The position numbers were made by a program, and so were the translations under genes. Shown here in pieces: positions 13,701-23,709 of a stretch of DNA of 64,000 nt (position 1 is its first letter; every line of letters starts with the position of its first letter). The notes under the pieces are model-generated. The model saw only the letters and a list, made by a program, of their open reading frames with translations, was not told where the DNA came from and ran no database searches. Origin of the DNA: Eudorina sp. 2006-703-Eu-15 (Eukaryota; Chlorophyta; Chlorophyceae; Chlamydomonadales; Volvocaceae); the NCBI GenBank assembly GCA_003117195.1, contig BDSI01000039.1, forward strand, positions 62,001 through 126,000. Direction: 5' to 3'.

Positions 13701-14497
13701 CCTACTCGCCAACCAGCCCCGCCTATTCCCCAACTTCCCCGGCCTACTCGCCAACCAGCCCGGCGTACTCGCCGACCAGTCCGGCGTACTCGCCCACGTC
13801 GCCGGCCTACTCGCCGACGTCGCCGGCGTACTCGCCAACCAGCCCGGCCTACTCACCAACAAGCCCGGCGTACTCCCCGACGAGCCCAACCTACAGCCCA
13901 ACCTCACCCAATTACAGCCCCACGAGCCCCAACTACAGCCCAACCTCGCCCTCGGCGGGGCCGTCGTCTTCACCAGCCAGCCCGCACTACAGCCCCACCA
14001 GCCCCAACTACTCCCCCACGTCCCCGAACTACAGTCCCACCTCGCCCAACTACAGCCCCACGAGCCCGCAATACTCGCCGACGAGCCCACAATACTCGCC
14101 GACAGCGGGCGGCGATGGCGACGGTGCCGTGGGTGGTGGCGCAGCGGGGTCGGGGGCTGCGGGGTCGGGGGCTGCGGGGTCGCGGGCGGACGGGAGCTCG
14201 AAGACCAGCCCGGCCTACTCCCCAACGGCGGATATATCCCCGGTGTACTCGCCCACCGCGGATGTGTCGCCCGCGTATTCTCCCACTGCCGATGTGAGCC
14301 CGCCACAGGGCGGCGCGGGGCCGTCACCGATCGGTGGGGCCAACCAGCCGTACTCGCCGACGAGTCCGCACTTCAGCCCTGGCGGGGTCGCGGGACTGTC
14401 GCCGCCGTTGGCCAACACAGGGGGCCAGCAGGGCGGGGCAGGCGGGTACAGCCCGCAACGGATCAGTCCCACGTTCAGCCCCACATTCAAGCCGTGA
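1791..14497 (+). CDS. RPB1: RNA polymerase II largest subunit RPB1 (complete, 28 exons, 1864 aa)
   Basis: Catalytic subunit of nuclear RNA polymerase II, which makes mRNA. Exons: 1791-1880, 1942-2205, 2548-2757, 3301-3470, 4458-4615, 4827-5058, 5215-5356, 5530-5654, 5854-5980, 6266-6448, 6833-6928, 7137-7379, 7615-7710, 7921-8114, 8305-8478, 8696-8843, 9039-9149, 9351-9502, 9748-9882, 10143-10317, 10554-10696, 10882-10962, 11139-11414, 11632-11857, 12122-12202, 12396-12481, 12756-13014, 13280-14497. All phases agree (5595 nt). The Mg-binding loop [13 protein letters not shown] lies at 5870-5908 (Asp 472, 474, 476). Also present are [57 protein letters not shown] (bridge helix region), [11 protein letters not shown] and [11 protein letters not shown] (trigger loop), and a C-terminal CTD. 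Oddity: most N-terminal clamp zinc ligands are replaced (see findings). An alternative acceptor at 8981 for exon 17 would add 19 codons; 9038 aligns better with other RPB1 proteins. Confidence 0.97.
6665..6772. repeat. Tandem duplication (~56 bp) in an RPB1 intron
   Basis: Two diverged copies, starting at 6665 and 6721, share GCCTGTCTGCGCCCCAT and TTTGCGGCACAGGAG with small differences between. They lie inside the intron between exons 10 and 11 and do not touch coding sequence. Confidence 0.8.
7414..7443. repeat. (GTG)n trinucleotide run in an RPB1 intron
   Basis: About ten GTG units directly downstream of exon 12 (donor at 7380). Simple microsatellite, likely length-variable; no splice site lies within it. 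Confidence 0.9.
8504..8543. repeat. 20-bp direct duplication in an RPB1 intron
   Basis: The 20-bp unit containing AACCTAAATCCTGTTCAC occurs twice back to back, 26 nt after the exon 15 donor. A recent slippage-type duplication by its near identity. Confidence 0.85.
12268..12308. repeat. 12-bp inverted repeat in an RPB1 intron
   Basis: GAAAGGGGACAC (12268-12279) and GTGTCCCCTTTC (12297-12308) are perfect inverted copies with a 17-nt loop. The intron transcript could form a strong hairpin. It may be a relic of a small mobile element or chance; no target duplication is evident. Confidence 0.7.
13051..13102. repeat. 19-bp tandem repeat in the last RPB1 intron
   Basis: The unit TAGGCACCTGCCAGGCTGG and a one-base variant run in tandem for about 2.7 copies, 36 nt after the donor of exon 27. 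Confidence 0.85.
13493..14380 (+). repeat. RPB1 CTD heptad array (22 + 5 consensus heptads, then decapeptide variants)
   Basis: From residue about 1531 there are 22 contiguous heptads: [14 protein letters not shown], sixteen [14 protein letters not shown], two YSPTSPN and YSPTSPS. A spacer with GPSSSPASP follows, then three YSPTSPN and two YSPTSPQ. After a Gly/Ala/Ser spacer come three ten-residue units of the form [10 protein letters not shown], one more YSPTSPH and a tail ending FSPTFKP. In other eukaryotes Ser2 and Ser5 of this array are phosphorylated to couple transcription with RNA processing; both are kept in the consensus heptads. Position 7 is mainly Ala. Confidence 0.96.
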
Positions 14498-17400
14498 AAG
14501 GGGAGAGGCGGCGCGGGCCGAGTCGTCGGCAGCGGGACTGCCGGTCCGGAGGGCGCGGGGCGGGCTTTGAGGCGGGTGATGGACGGGTTGGTAGTACGGG
14601 TTGGCTGAAAGCCATCCGGAAACGGCCAGGTGCGGATGGCAAGCAGGTGCTGATAATGATGATTGGAAGGAGCTATGAATGCGACGTGGGCGTCTAGCAG
14701 GCCGGGTACATACTAACGGGGAGAGGAAGTGTGGCAGGTAGTGGGGCGCAGATACAACCGACATTGTCCGCGGGTGTTGTGTGACCAGAATTTGGCGGAG
14801 GCAGACTGACGTGATTGGCTTTTGTGGTGACTGACTAGGGAGAGTGATGTTACATAGGCCTTAAGGGAGACGCAGGTCGAGGGGAGGAGAAATGGGAGTC
14901 GAGGAGCCCCCCATTGATACCGCAGGCTCATTGGCCGACGCTATTGTTGTGGCCTTGTAAAGAACAACATGATAGTGCTCTGGGAATCTCCGGGGCATGG
15001 CGGCAAATGGCAGGGAAGCCGAAGGGGCAGGGCTGAGCTTCATATGGGCACTGCATCCGCAACCTGCCCCGCCAACCTGCGCACCTGAGCCGCAGGAGTG
15101 CGGATCGGCTGTCACCGCCGGCAGTACTACCTACCGGGCTTGAAAGCCCACGGCGACGCTCACTCTGTGCGCACGTCGCACCGTACGCGTGGTGATGTAG
15201 TGCACCGAACATGTCGAGATGGACGGGTTGCGGTACCATCGGCCCTAGGTGGCCGTGCTGCAGTTGATCAAACGGGCCAGATCCGGTTGGCAGAAGGCGT
15301 TCGTGTCGGGTTGTTGTCGGGCAGGCAGGTTGGGGCAGTCTCTGTAACCCGCCCGTATCGGCGCCTGGTGGTTGGTGCGCGGGCGTCTGTTGGCTCCACG
15401 GGTTGTGGGGTGTGTGTGCTGCCAGCGACCCCAGGTAGGGGCGGCTGCGGAGAGCGCTGGGGTCCCAGTTGACCGCGGTGTGCTGTGCTGAAGGGTGCGG
15501 GCCATCATCTGAGTAGTGCGGGGCGGCCGTTCTGTGTCTCATGTCCATACGGATATGAAGGACGCGCAGTGGGCACAGCCTGAGCACTGTCGAAGGACCC
15601 TCATGTAATACACCAAAACACTTCCTTTCCGCGGATACGGGGAACCCCTGCAATCAGGTACTTGCTTTGTAACGGGGCATCGTCGCCTCTGTTCAACTCC
15701 GGTGCACGATTCGGCATGAAACGACCGGCGAGGAGCGGACGGAGGGCGGGCGTGCTTTACATGGCCTGTAACATCTAACATGTGCTGATATCTTCACAAG
15801 CAGGGTGGTGATAGCGAGAACTTGCCCGAAGGAGCCCTCGTGGAACGTTTTGTCCATGATGTGCAACCGCTTGGCGCCCAGGGTCATCACGTGGTGTACG
15901 GCGAAGTACACCAGGCAGCGAGCGGCTTGTGTCGCTACACACCAGGGGCAGATAGCCACAGGTTCCCAGCCGGTCATCACGGGCAAGGGGCAACCCGCGC
16001 GCCGTACGGCATTGCTGCCAAGACACCGGACTTCACCTGACGTGTGCCCTTGTGAAGGGCAATCATTGAAACGTGCCCAAGCGCGCAGCGTCGTCGCCAG
16101 ACAAACGACGAACACGAAATGGCATCGGACGTGCATGTGGAAAGCGCATCGCGAGCGTTGCATAATCAACCTCGCCATTATTTCGTTGCATGCGAGCAGT
16201 TCTGTGCTTCGCATCCCCTTGCCGGGCCCACTCGACCAGGGCCAAGGAGCGCCGCCGCATCCCACAGCCCGGGCAAGGTACCCTACCCTGACGGGCGCCA
16301 GAAGGCATATTTCCATGGCGGGATGCTCTTATGGCGGAATGCTCAGTGTGCAAGTCCTTGGACCTGTTGATAAGGCAGGCCCTCGGGTGAAAACCCAACC
16401 GGCCCCCAGGCGGTGCGGAAGACCAAAACCTGCAGATGAACATACGGTACCTTGGCTTTCTGCAGCAGTCAGGCATTCGGCCCTCTGTATTCGAGGGATG
16501 CGCCTCACGCCGACCCTCCGACCTCAGCACTGGCCAGCTACCCGCAACAGTGTGCACCGCTGCTGCGCAGGCGTGCAGGCACGGTCCGCCTGCCACTCGG
16601 AACACGGCGCCGTACCGCAGTATGAGCGCCAGCGCCCCCCTAAACATGCGTCCCATTCAAGGCAGCACCTACCCCGCATCCAAAATGCGCCAAAAACTTC
16701 CAATGACTCGTGCAACAGAGCAACACAGTATGTTTTGGCCATCAGCATGGGCGCTCCCCGACGTTGTGATGCAACACAACACCACACAACAGAAACACGC
16801 GTGCAATGTCAACGCGCATGTCTGCCGACGTGTCCTTCCAGACCGCCACTAGCCGGCGTCGGGCGTTCCACAGCACCCCCATCCCGCCATTCACCGGCAA
16901 CCCAACACAGCGGCACTCCTCGGCGCCTGCAACGATTACGCGCGGCCAGGCCACCGCCGCGGTGGCCAATACACGGTGCCTGCCCAGGCTCCAAAACAGG
17001 ACCCGTCACCACAAATCCACACAAAACGGCTACCTCGGAGCGTAATACCCGCTTGACCCGCCCCGCTGTGCAAGCACACAGGAGAAGTGCTGTACCATCC
17101 TTCCTTCCACAAAGCAACGCCAACCGCGTGCATTTGCATTGGTTACCGAGGGCGTGCTGCGCGCACATGCTCTCCGGTGCTTGAGGCGTCCCACACACTC
17201 GTCCAGCACCCGGTGCAGCAGCTCAGTGGGTGTGATCAGACTCTCCTCCCACACATCTTCCCAGGCGCCAGCGTTGACCGGCTGGCCCTAACCCCCAGAC
17301 ACTGCCCACCCTGGATGTTCCGCGACGTCACACGACCAGGCATAACCGTGTACACGCAACCACAACACAACACAACCACAACATAACATACACGACGGTA

Positions 17401-18077
17401 AGCATACTGGCAACTGGTTTTGGTCAGGCGGGTCTCCCTGGTTAGGCAAACATATGGGTGGCGTGCGCTCGTAAGCCCGGCGCTTACCGGATACGGGAGC
17501 CGCTTCCCCGGTATGACGTTTCCCACTCGAACCCTGTACTGGATCCGCAACCTTGGCGCCGCGACTCGCGCCGTCTGGCTCCGCACCCGCCGGGCTCCGC
17601 ACCCGGGCGTCCATCTCGCCCGATATCCGGTCAGGGCGACCGGCTCACCCCCGCCAGGTACGGCCCATCCGCTCGTGCTCTCCCAAGAATGAATGCCGTC
17701 CCCAGGATAACCAGCAAGCGGCCCCTCCCCCCCCGGCAAAGCAAGGCGCGCAAAGCAAAGCAAAGCAGAGCAACCCCGGGGACGACACGTCACCACCGCC
17801 CGCCCCCAGCGGCACTCCGTGCGCCAGCCAGCCTGCTAGCCTACCTGCCACCGCTGTCCTGCAGCGGTTGTAAGCGCCCTGGGGGTCCAGCGAGCACCGG
17901 AACCGTTGCGCAACCCCACTGCTAAAACAGGGCCACCTGCTGCTGTTACTATGTGCTTGCTGCGTTCCTCCCATCGCTGGGCCTCGTGGCGGTGTTGGTT
18001 TTAAGCCCAGCGCCTTTACCCCATCCTTCGTCCGATCCCGTCGCCTCATCACGCCTCAAAAACGCGCCCGGCACACT
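14498..18077. other. Tail-to-tail intergenic region: RPB1 3' UTR and transporter 3' UTR
   Basis: The RPB1 3' UTR probably ends just after TGTAA at 14956-14960, the usual poly(A) signal of volvocine algae, about 460 nt past the stop. For the minus-strand transporter the nearest downstream TGTAA (read on that strand) that I could find is at 15757-15761, which would imply a very long 3' UTR. A 459-codon plus-strand frame at 15805-17184 and shorter frames on both strands have no recognisable family or clear start context. I see no RNA gene here. Confidence 0.55.
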
Positions 18078-21000
18078 TCACGCCCCGTCGACCGGCACGC
18101 CCGCGCCGCCGTCCTGGTACCGGAACATCTGTTTGACGACGAAGAGGAAGAGCGTGAGCCACAGCGGTACGACGGCGATGCTGACGATGTAGCCCCAGAA
18201 CAGGATGGAGGAGACCTCCTCGGACCGGTTGGCGTGCACGGAGGCCATGGTGTGCACCATGATGGCTGTGGGCGCCGTGTTCTGGATGAGCAGCACCAGC
18301 TGCGCGAGGGTGACGGCGGCGGCGTGAGTGCGGGCGGGCGGGCGGCCGGGTGGGATTGCCAGTGCGACATCAGAACCAGCCCAACCACGCAAGGCAACCC
18401 CAGACCCTAGAGCTCACCCCGCGCTCCCGAGTTCACACCCCGATACACATAACGGCTGCCGGCGAGCGGTGGCCTATTGGCTGTCGGCGAGCCCCAGTGG
18501 CGCCGCGGGCTTGCTTGTCCGCCCCTCCCCGCCCCAATAGCGGCTTGCCGGCCCCTCGGATTAGTTGACGCTGTGCCCCTCCCGGAAACACGCAATCTCG
18601 CACCCCAACACGCCCAACTGCTGGGCGCTGCTACGGTTTGCCCGCTGCGCATCGCGGCTCACGCCCGCCCCGCCCTGCCTGCCCACGATCACAATCTCAC
18701 CCAAGTAAGATTCGGCCCCGTTTCTCCCTCTGCCCTGCCGCGCTCTCTGCCCCCCCCCAAAGTCATGTCACCGCACGCAGGGCCACCGCCCTCACCAGGT
18801 AGATGGGATCCGGCGCCTCAAAGACCCTCGCGGCGTAGGTGCCCATCACCAGCGCCAGGCCCAGCAGCGGCAGCAGCGCCAGCCGCGTCACGTTCACCAG
18901 GCTGATGACCCGCAGCGGCACCCGCGCGGCGCCCGGACCTGCCAGGATTGGGAAGGGGCGGGGGTTAACAAGGAACAGCCCAGACACACGGAGGTATAGG
19001 AAATTGGTAGAAATTTTCAAACTGCGCTGCCGCCGGGGGGTATGGATTGGGGAACCGATACGGGGGGGGGGTGGCAATATATACATATAATATGATGATT
19101 CATACGTCCTACTTTAACGGCGGCGTCGGCCAACCGGACAACTACTACGCCGTCGGTGATTTTTCGCGGTTTCGCTGTCTTTATTGACGAAGGGGCCGGG
19201 GGTAACAGCCAGTCACCACCGCAGCACCGCCTCTAGACCTGCGCACACTTTTCTTTTCGCGGCAAAAGAAAACAACCTCATCGCAGCCCGCCGGGCCCCC
19301 AATCGCAAACCCATCTCGAACAGAGGACACCGTCAGTGCCCCCCTACACCTGTCGCCCCGCGCCGGGTGTGTGTGTCTCCGGGCTGTTCCCGACCACCAC
19401 CCACCGTTGGACAGCGTGGCTCCCAGGATGAGCAGGATGGAGGGGATGGTGCAGTCGCCCAGCATGGCCAGGCACGAGGTCAGCAGCCCCAGCGGCGCCG
19501 CCTCGGTGCCGCCCGCCTCCGGGCTCCCGAAGAAGGCCTCCTGCAGCGGCCGGACGCAGCCGACGGGTATGGACAGCAGGATGGCGGCCAGGGGCGGCGA
19601 GGTCACCTCCCGCACCACCTGGCGGCCCAGCGCCCGGTAGTCCAGCCGCGAGTGCCACTCGAACAGCAGCCGCCGGCCCGACGTGGAGCGGGCGAGGCGG
19701 CCCAGGGTGCGCCGGCCGGAGGAGGACCTGGGCGCGAGGGCGGAGCGGGGAGGGAGGCGGACGGACGGAGGGGAGCGGCCAGTGACAGCGGCAGTGGCAG
19801 TGGCATCGGCAGCCGCATTGGCAGCCCCGCCGGAGGCAATCGGGGAGAGAAAGTGACGCGCGCAAAGCCCGCCGTTAAATGGTCCGCATCGCGGTCCTTA
19901 CCTTAAAAGATCCGCCGAGCTGAAGCCCGACCGATCCGGTACCAGCCGCGCCCCCTCCAGCGGCGGCAGAGCCGCTGCCGCCGCGACTGACTCCTCTGCC
20001 TCCGCCGCGCCGCCTCCTCCGACGCCCAGGCCTTTACTACCCTGCTGTACCGCGGCGCAGCCGGAGTCGTCACCGGCGCCGGCCTCCCACCCACACGACG
20101 CCGCCCGCGTGGGCTGCAACGGGTGCGCCGGCGGCGGAGGCGGCAGCAACGGATCGACATCCGACTGTCCCAGGCAATCCACTGCGCAGCCGTACAACGG
20201 TACGGATTGCGCCGACAGACCGGCTGGTACGCCCGAGCCGGATTTTATGTGGGACTGCCCCTGCAGCGGCGGCGAATCCGGCTGGCAGCCGCCGCCGCAA
20301 CCGGAGGCGGAGGGCCGCCAGTAGTGGAACGACGGGTCCTGGCTAAGCCGGGGCGGGGATGCGTGTGGTTGCAGGTTCTGGAGCTTGCCGTGCAGGTCGC
20401 CCTCCGACGGGAAGCCCCCGGAGGCGGAGCGCCGGGCCGACGGCAGCGACGGCGGCGGCAGCGGCGGCAGCGGCGTCGCCGCTGCTCCGCTCGCGCTCGC
20501 GCGGTGAGGACGATGCCGGCAGCTTCGAGCGTGGATGCTGACGCCGTCGCTGCCGTCCCCCGCCCGCGCATCCGACCAGCCGCTGTAGAGCTCTTGGCCC
20601 CCTGCACCACCTCCTTCACCTCCGCCGCCGCCGCCTTCTCCACCCCAGCCGGTGCCGTGCCAGCCGGCGCTGCTGTGCCCATGCAGGTGCCCCGCCAGCA
20701 GCGGCCGCTTCTCCTGCCGGGCCGCAGGGTCCAGCACCACCACCGACCCGTCGTCCACCGACCCATGGTCCCCTTGGGACCCAGATCGCGCCACCGCGGC
20801 GGCGGAGGGGCCCGTGTCCGGCCCGGACGCCGCGGCCGCTGCGGCTGCCGCGGCCGCCACCGCCGCCACCACCGTCCGGCCGGCGGTGCGCGGTGTCTGC
20901 AGGACGGCGTCGCCGTCAGGGCCCTCCCCGGCCGGCGACGGGTCCGGCAGCTCGAGCGTGTTGGGCTTGCGCAGCATGCTGAACCCTGGAGGGCACGGCA

Positions 21001-23237
21001 GGTGCGGTGGGTGCGGCCGGGGCAGGCGGTTACGGGGCAGGGCGCGCGCGCCGCGTCCTCCTCCTCCTCCTCCTCCTCCTCCTCCTCCTCCGGGGAGCAG
21101 TCGCGGGGCGCCCTCCGCGGCCCCTCTCAGCGCTCCAGCTCGCACCTGCTCTCTCACCGTCCAGGTTGCGGCGGCCATCTGTGATCCCCGCGACCCGGTT
21201 CCTTGGCGCCTCCGTGCGCTCGGCGCTGCCTCCTTCCCTGACCCCTCCCATAATCCCTCCCATACACACGCAGCTGGTATTAAAGTTTGCTTCATGGTAA
21301 GTATATCTACAACCGGGCTGGGTCGGGTCGGGCGGGTTCTTTTTCTAAACACGCAGTTTGTACACGTAGTTCAACTTATTCAGTAATCCCTTCTCTCCTC
21401 CGATCCCACTGCGTCCTTCCGAACCCTGATACGGCGCGGGACCGCCCTACCGATGGTCGCGTGCGCGATGACGGGGATGAGCAACCCCACCATCACGTAG
21501 CTCACCGCCAGGTCCTGCGCCCGGCCGGCGGGGATGCCGTGGAGCACCTCCGCGGAGGAGGCGGCCAGGCTGGACACAATCACCAGCGGCAGGTTACCCA
21601 GGTTGCCTGGCGGGGATCATAGGGGGGTAGGGGTATAGGAAATCGGTAGACGTATTTATGCTAGGGGGTAGGGGACGCAGGGGCGGGCATCGCCCAGGCC
21701 GGCATGCCTCCTGGAGCCTCCTGGGGGCAGCAGCCGAGGGTGAGAGCAGCGCGAGCTGTGTGATCGGAGGGGTGGGGCCGCTGCTGCGGCGCTGCGGCCC
21801 ACCTGCAGCTGGACCCCGCTGAGTAGATCCCACCTTCAGCAGTCCCCGTCCGTCAGCAATCAGCCGGCCCAGCGCGGGCCGCTGTGCCCACATGCGCCGG
21901 CTGCCGGCCACATGCATGAACCCTCTGCCGGCCCCGGCATTCAGACGGCCAGGCCAGGCCAGGCCAGGCCAGGCCAGACAACGCCCGACGCACCGAGCGC
22001 GATTGCCACGATGGTGTGCGGCCGGAGGGCGTGGGGCGGCCGCACCAGGCGCACCCCCAGGTAGCCCAGGCCCAGGCCCACGGCTGTGCTGTCGACGGGC
22101 AATCGGAGGGAGGTGGGGTCACAGAGGACGGGGCCAGGTGCGTGGCACCATCCGGGGGGCTCGGGACGGCAGAAAGGGGCACACAGCCGACAGCGGTGCA
22201 CAGAGACTAGACGAACATGGCACACCACCACAGGAAGAAATCGTAGGTCTATGCCCGATTGGTTGAAGTTGAACAGGTTGTTTTCGGCGTAGCGAACCGG
22301 CAACACTACACCCCAGACGTCTGAGGCGCATCATCGGCCCCCAAGTAACAAGGGCGCCCCTGCCCTGCCCCGGGTGTGTTGGGTTGTTTCCGCTTTTGGC
22401 AACTCCCGGAGGCGGCCATCCTGGCGGGGACAGGCTGCCGCGTCCCCCATACCTGATGCCCGTATTGAGAACCAGCGGCCACCAGTGTAGCAGCCGGGAG
22501 GGGGTGAGCGTGCTGGCCAGCTTGACTGCGGGCGGGGGCGACACGGTGTGTGGAGCAGTAGGGGGTGAGGGGGCTGCCGTCGCGGCGAGATGGCACCGTG
22601 GGAGGCCGACGACTGAAGTGTATGGTGGTGTTGCGAGACAACCAGCCCCAAGGCAGGCACCCGGTGCATGGTCTCCATACGACCATACGCGGGCAGGGTC
22701 AGTTAACCCTCGCATCCGAACCCGATCTTGGCCCCTGCCTCCTCTCCTGACATACCGAAGATGAGGCTGGGGTTAAAAACCAGGAAGGACAGCGCCCCAA
22801 GCACCCGCCTGCCTTCTGGAGTTAACAGGCCCTGAGGCGTGAGACACATGAGGGAGGAGCAATCCGTTGCGACGGCGGCGTGTGTTACTGCGCGACACAT
22901 CCAAACCCGGGAAGGCACATCCAGTCACGACAGGTGACCTACGCACCAGTGGAAGCCGTGCATGCCTCCGAGATGCTCTATTGCGTCTCGCGCAGTCCAT
23001 GTCGCGGCCTAACAGGCACGCGATGGTTGGCCATTCCTCGAAACGCTTGACAACCAAAAAACGTGCCGCTGGTCGGCACCATGCGTCGGTCGGTCGGTTG
23101 GTCGGCCGGACCACAACACAGACTATTGCAAAACTTACCTTCCGTGCACAGAAGGCGCCTATGGCACATATCAGGAGGATTTTGCACACCGGGATGCTTG
23201 ACGCCACAAACAGCTGTAATAACAGTGGCTCGCCCAT
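18078..23237 (-). CDS. PILS-like / auxin efflux carrier family membrane transporter (756 aa)
   Basis: Exons (minus strand): 23237-23139, 22831-22756, 22525-22453, 22088-21994, 21606-21451, 20985-19902, 19727-19405, 18938-18796, 18299-18078; phases agree (2271 nt). The family (PF03547; plant PIN-LIKES and fungal relatives) has ten membrane helices around a central loop; plant members are placed in the ER membrane and affect auxin accumulation. The N-terminal half has the signature GNLGNLPLVIV. The C-terminal half has GDCTIPSILLILGATLSNG and VLLIQNTAPTAIMVHTMAS, which match plant PILS proteins well. The loop (about residues 168-565) is unusually long and rich in Gly, Ala and Pro. Exon 4 is ended at the GTGCGT donor; ending it 6 nt later would add two residues. 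A possible 21-nt microexon near 21170 keeps phase and cannot be excluded. The substrate is not shown by the sequence. Confidence 0.88.
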
Positions 23238-23709
23238 TTTCCAATTCGTCGCGCTCTTCCAATAATCCTGTCGTTGAAATTCTTAGAGCCATTGAAACTA
23301 TGCTGCGAAAACCGTTCCTGACATCCAGCTAATGAAAACAGTGCCCTGAACGGACTTCACTCGACGTGACATTATTTCTGATAACAAAACGGCTTCAGTC
23401 GTTCAGTGGTCAAGCAATTGTATATGAATGGGGGCAAGTCCCAAGTCATGCTGATGCTGAGCAAACGTTCGTGCGATCCCGTACTCAAGCACAGCTTGTA
23501 CAAACGTCATCTCACAAATGTGATTTACTTCAAGTATGCTTTCGCTATTACCTTGCTTGGATGAACGGGACAAGGACAGTTTAGACATGCGTTTGAGTTG
23601 AATTGATTGGACGGACTGTTCTGTTATTGATCAAACAAGACAACGTTCTGACCTGCGGCACATTGTGGCATGGCAGGGACTGGGAAGCAACCCTGAGGAG
23701 GCAGCCTAA
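23238..23709. promoter_or_regulatory. Divergent promoter between transporter and giant Ala-rich protein gene
   Basis: 472 nt lie between the two divergent start codons and are less GC-rich than the genes. Both 5' UTRs must lie here. No frame is convincing and no motif stands out. Confidence 0.55.

Noticed and set aside
13542..14327. 261-codon minus-strand ORF and two long plus-strand ORFs over the CTD repeats
   Set aside because: They are other frames of the 21-bp CTD repeat, which keeps every frame open; the YSPTSPA frame is the real one.
15805..17184. 459-codon plus-strand ORF between RPB1 and the transporter
   Set aside because: Its composition is bland (many Thr, Arg, His and Pro without domain pattern), it has no recognisable similarity, and it overlaps the likely 3' UTR of the minus-strand gene.
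17460..17600. Possible tRNA on the minus strand (GGTTCGAGT)
   Set aside because: The flanks of the apparent T-loop do not pair and no anticodon arm or acceptor stem can be drawn.
20985..21110. Possible Glu- or Arg-rich coding run from the (CCT)n stretch near 21060
   Set aside because: It lies inside the long intron before the loop exon and is a simple trinucleotide repeat.
21150..21180. 21-nt microexon encoding AAATW in the transporter gene
   Set aside because: It has GT-AG borders and keeps phase, but in the required frame it reads DGRRNLD, which does not suit the membrane region; joining exon 5 directly to the next exon is simpler.
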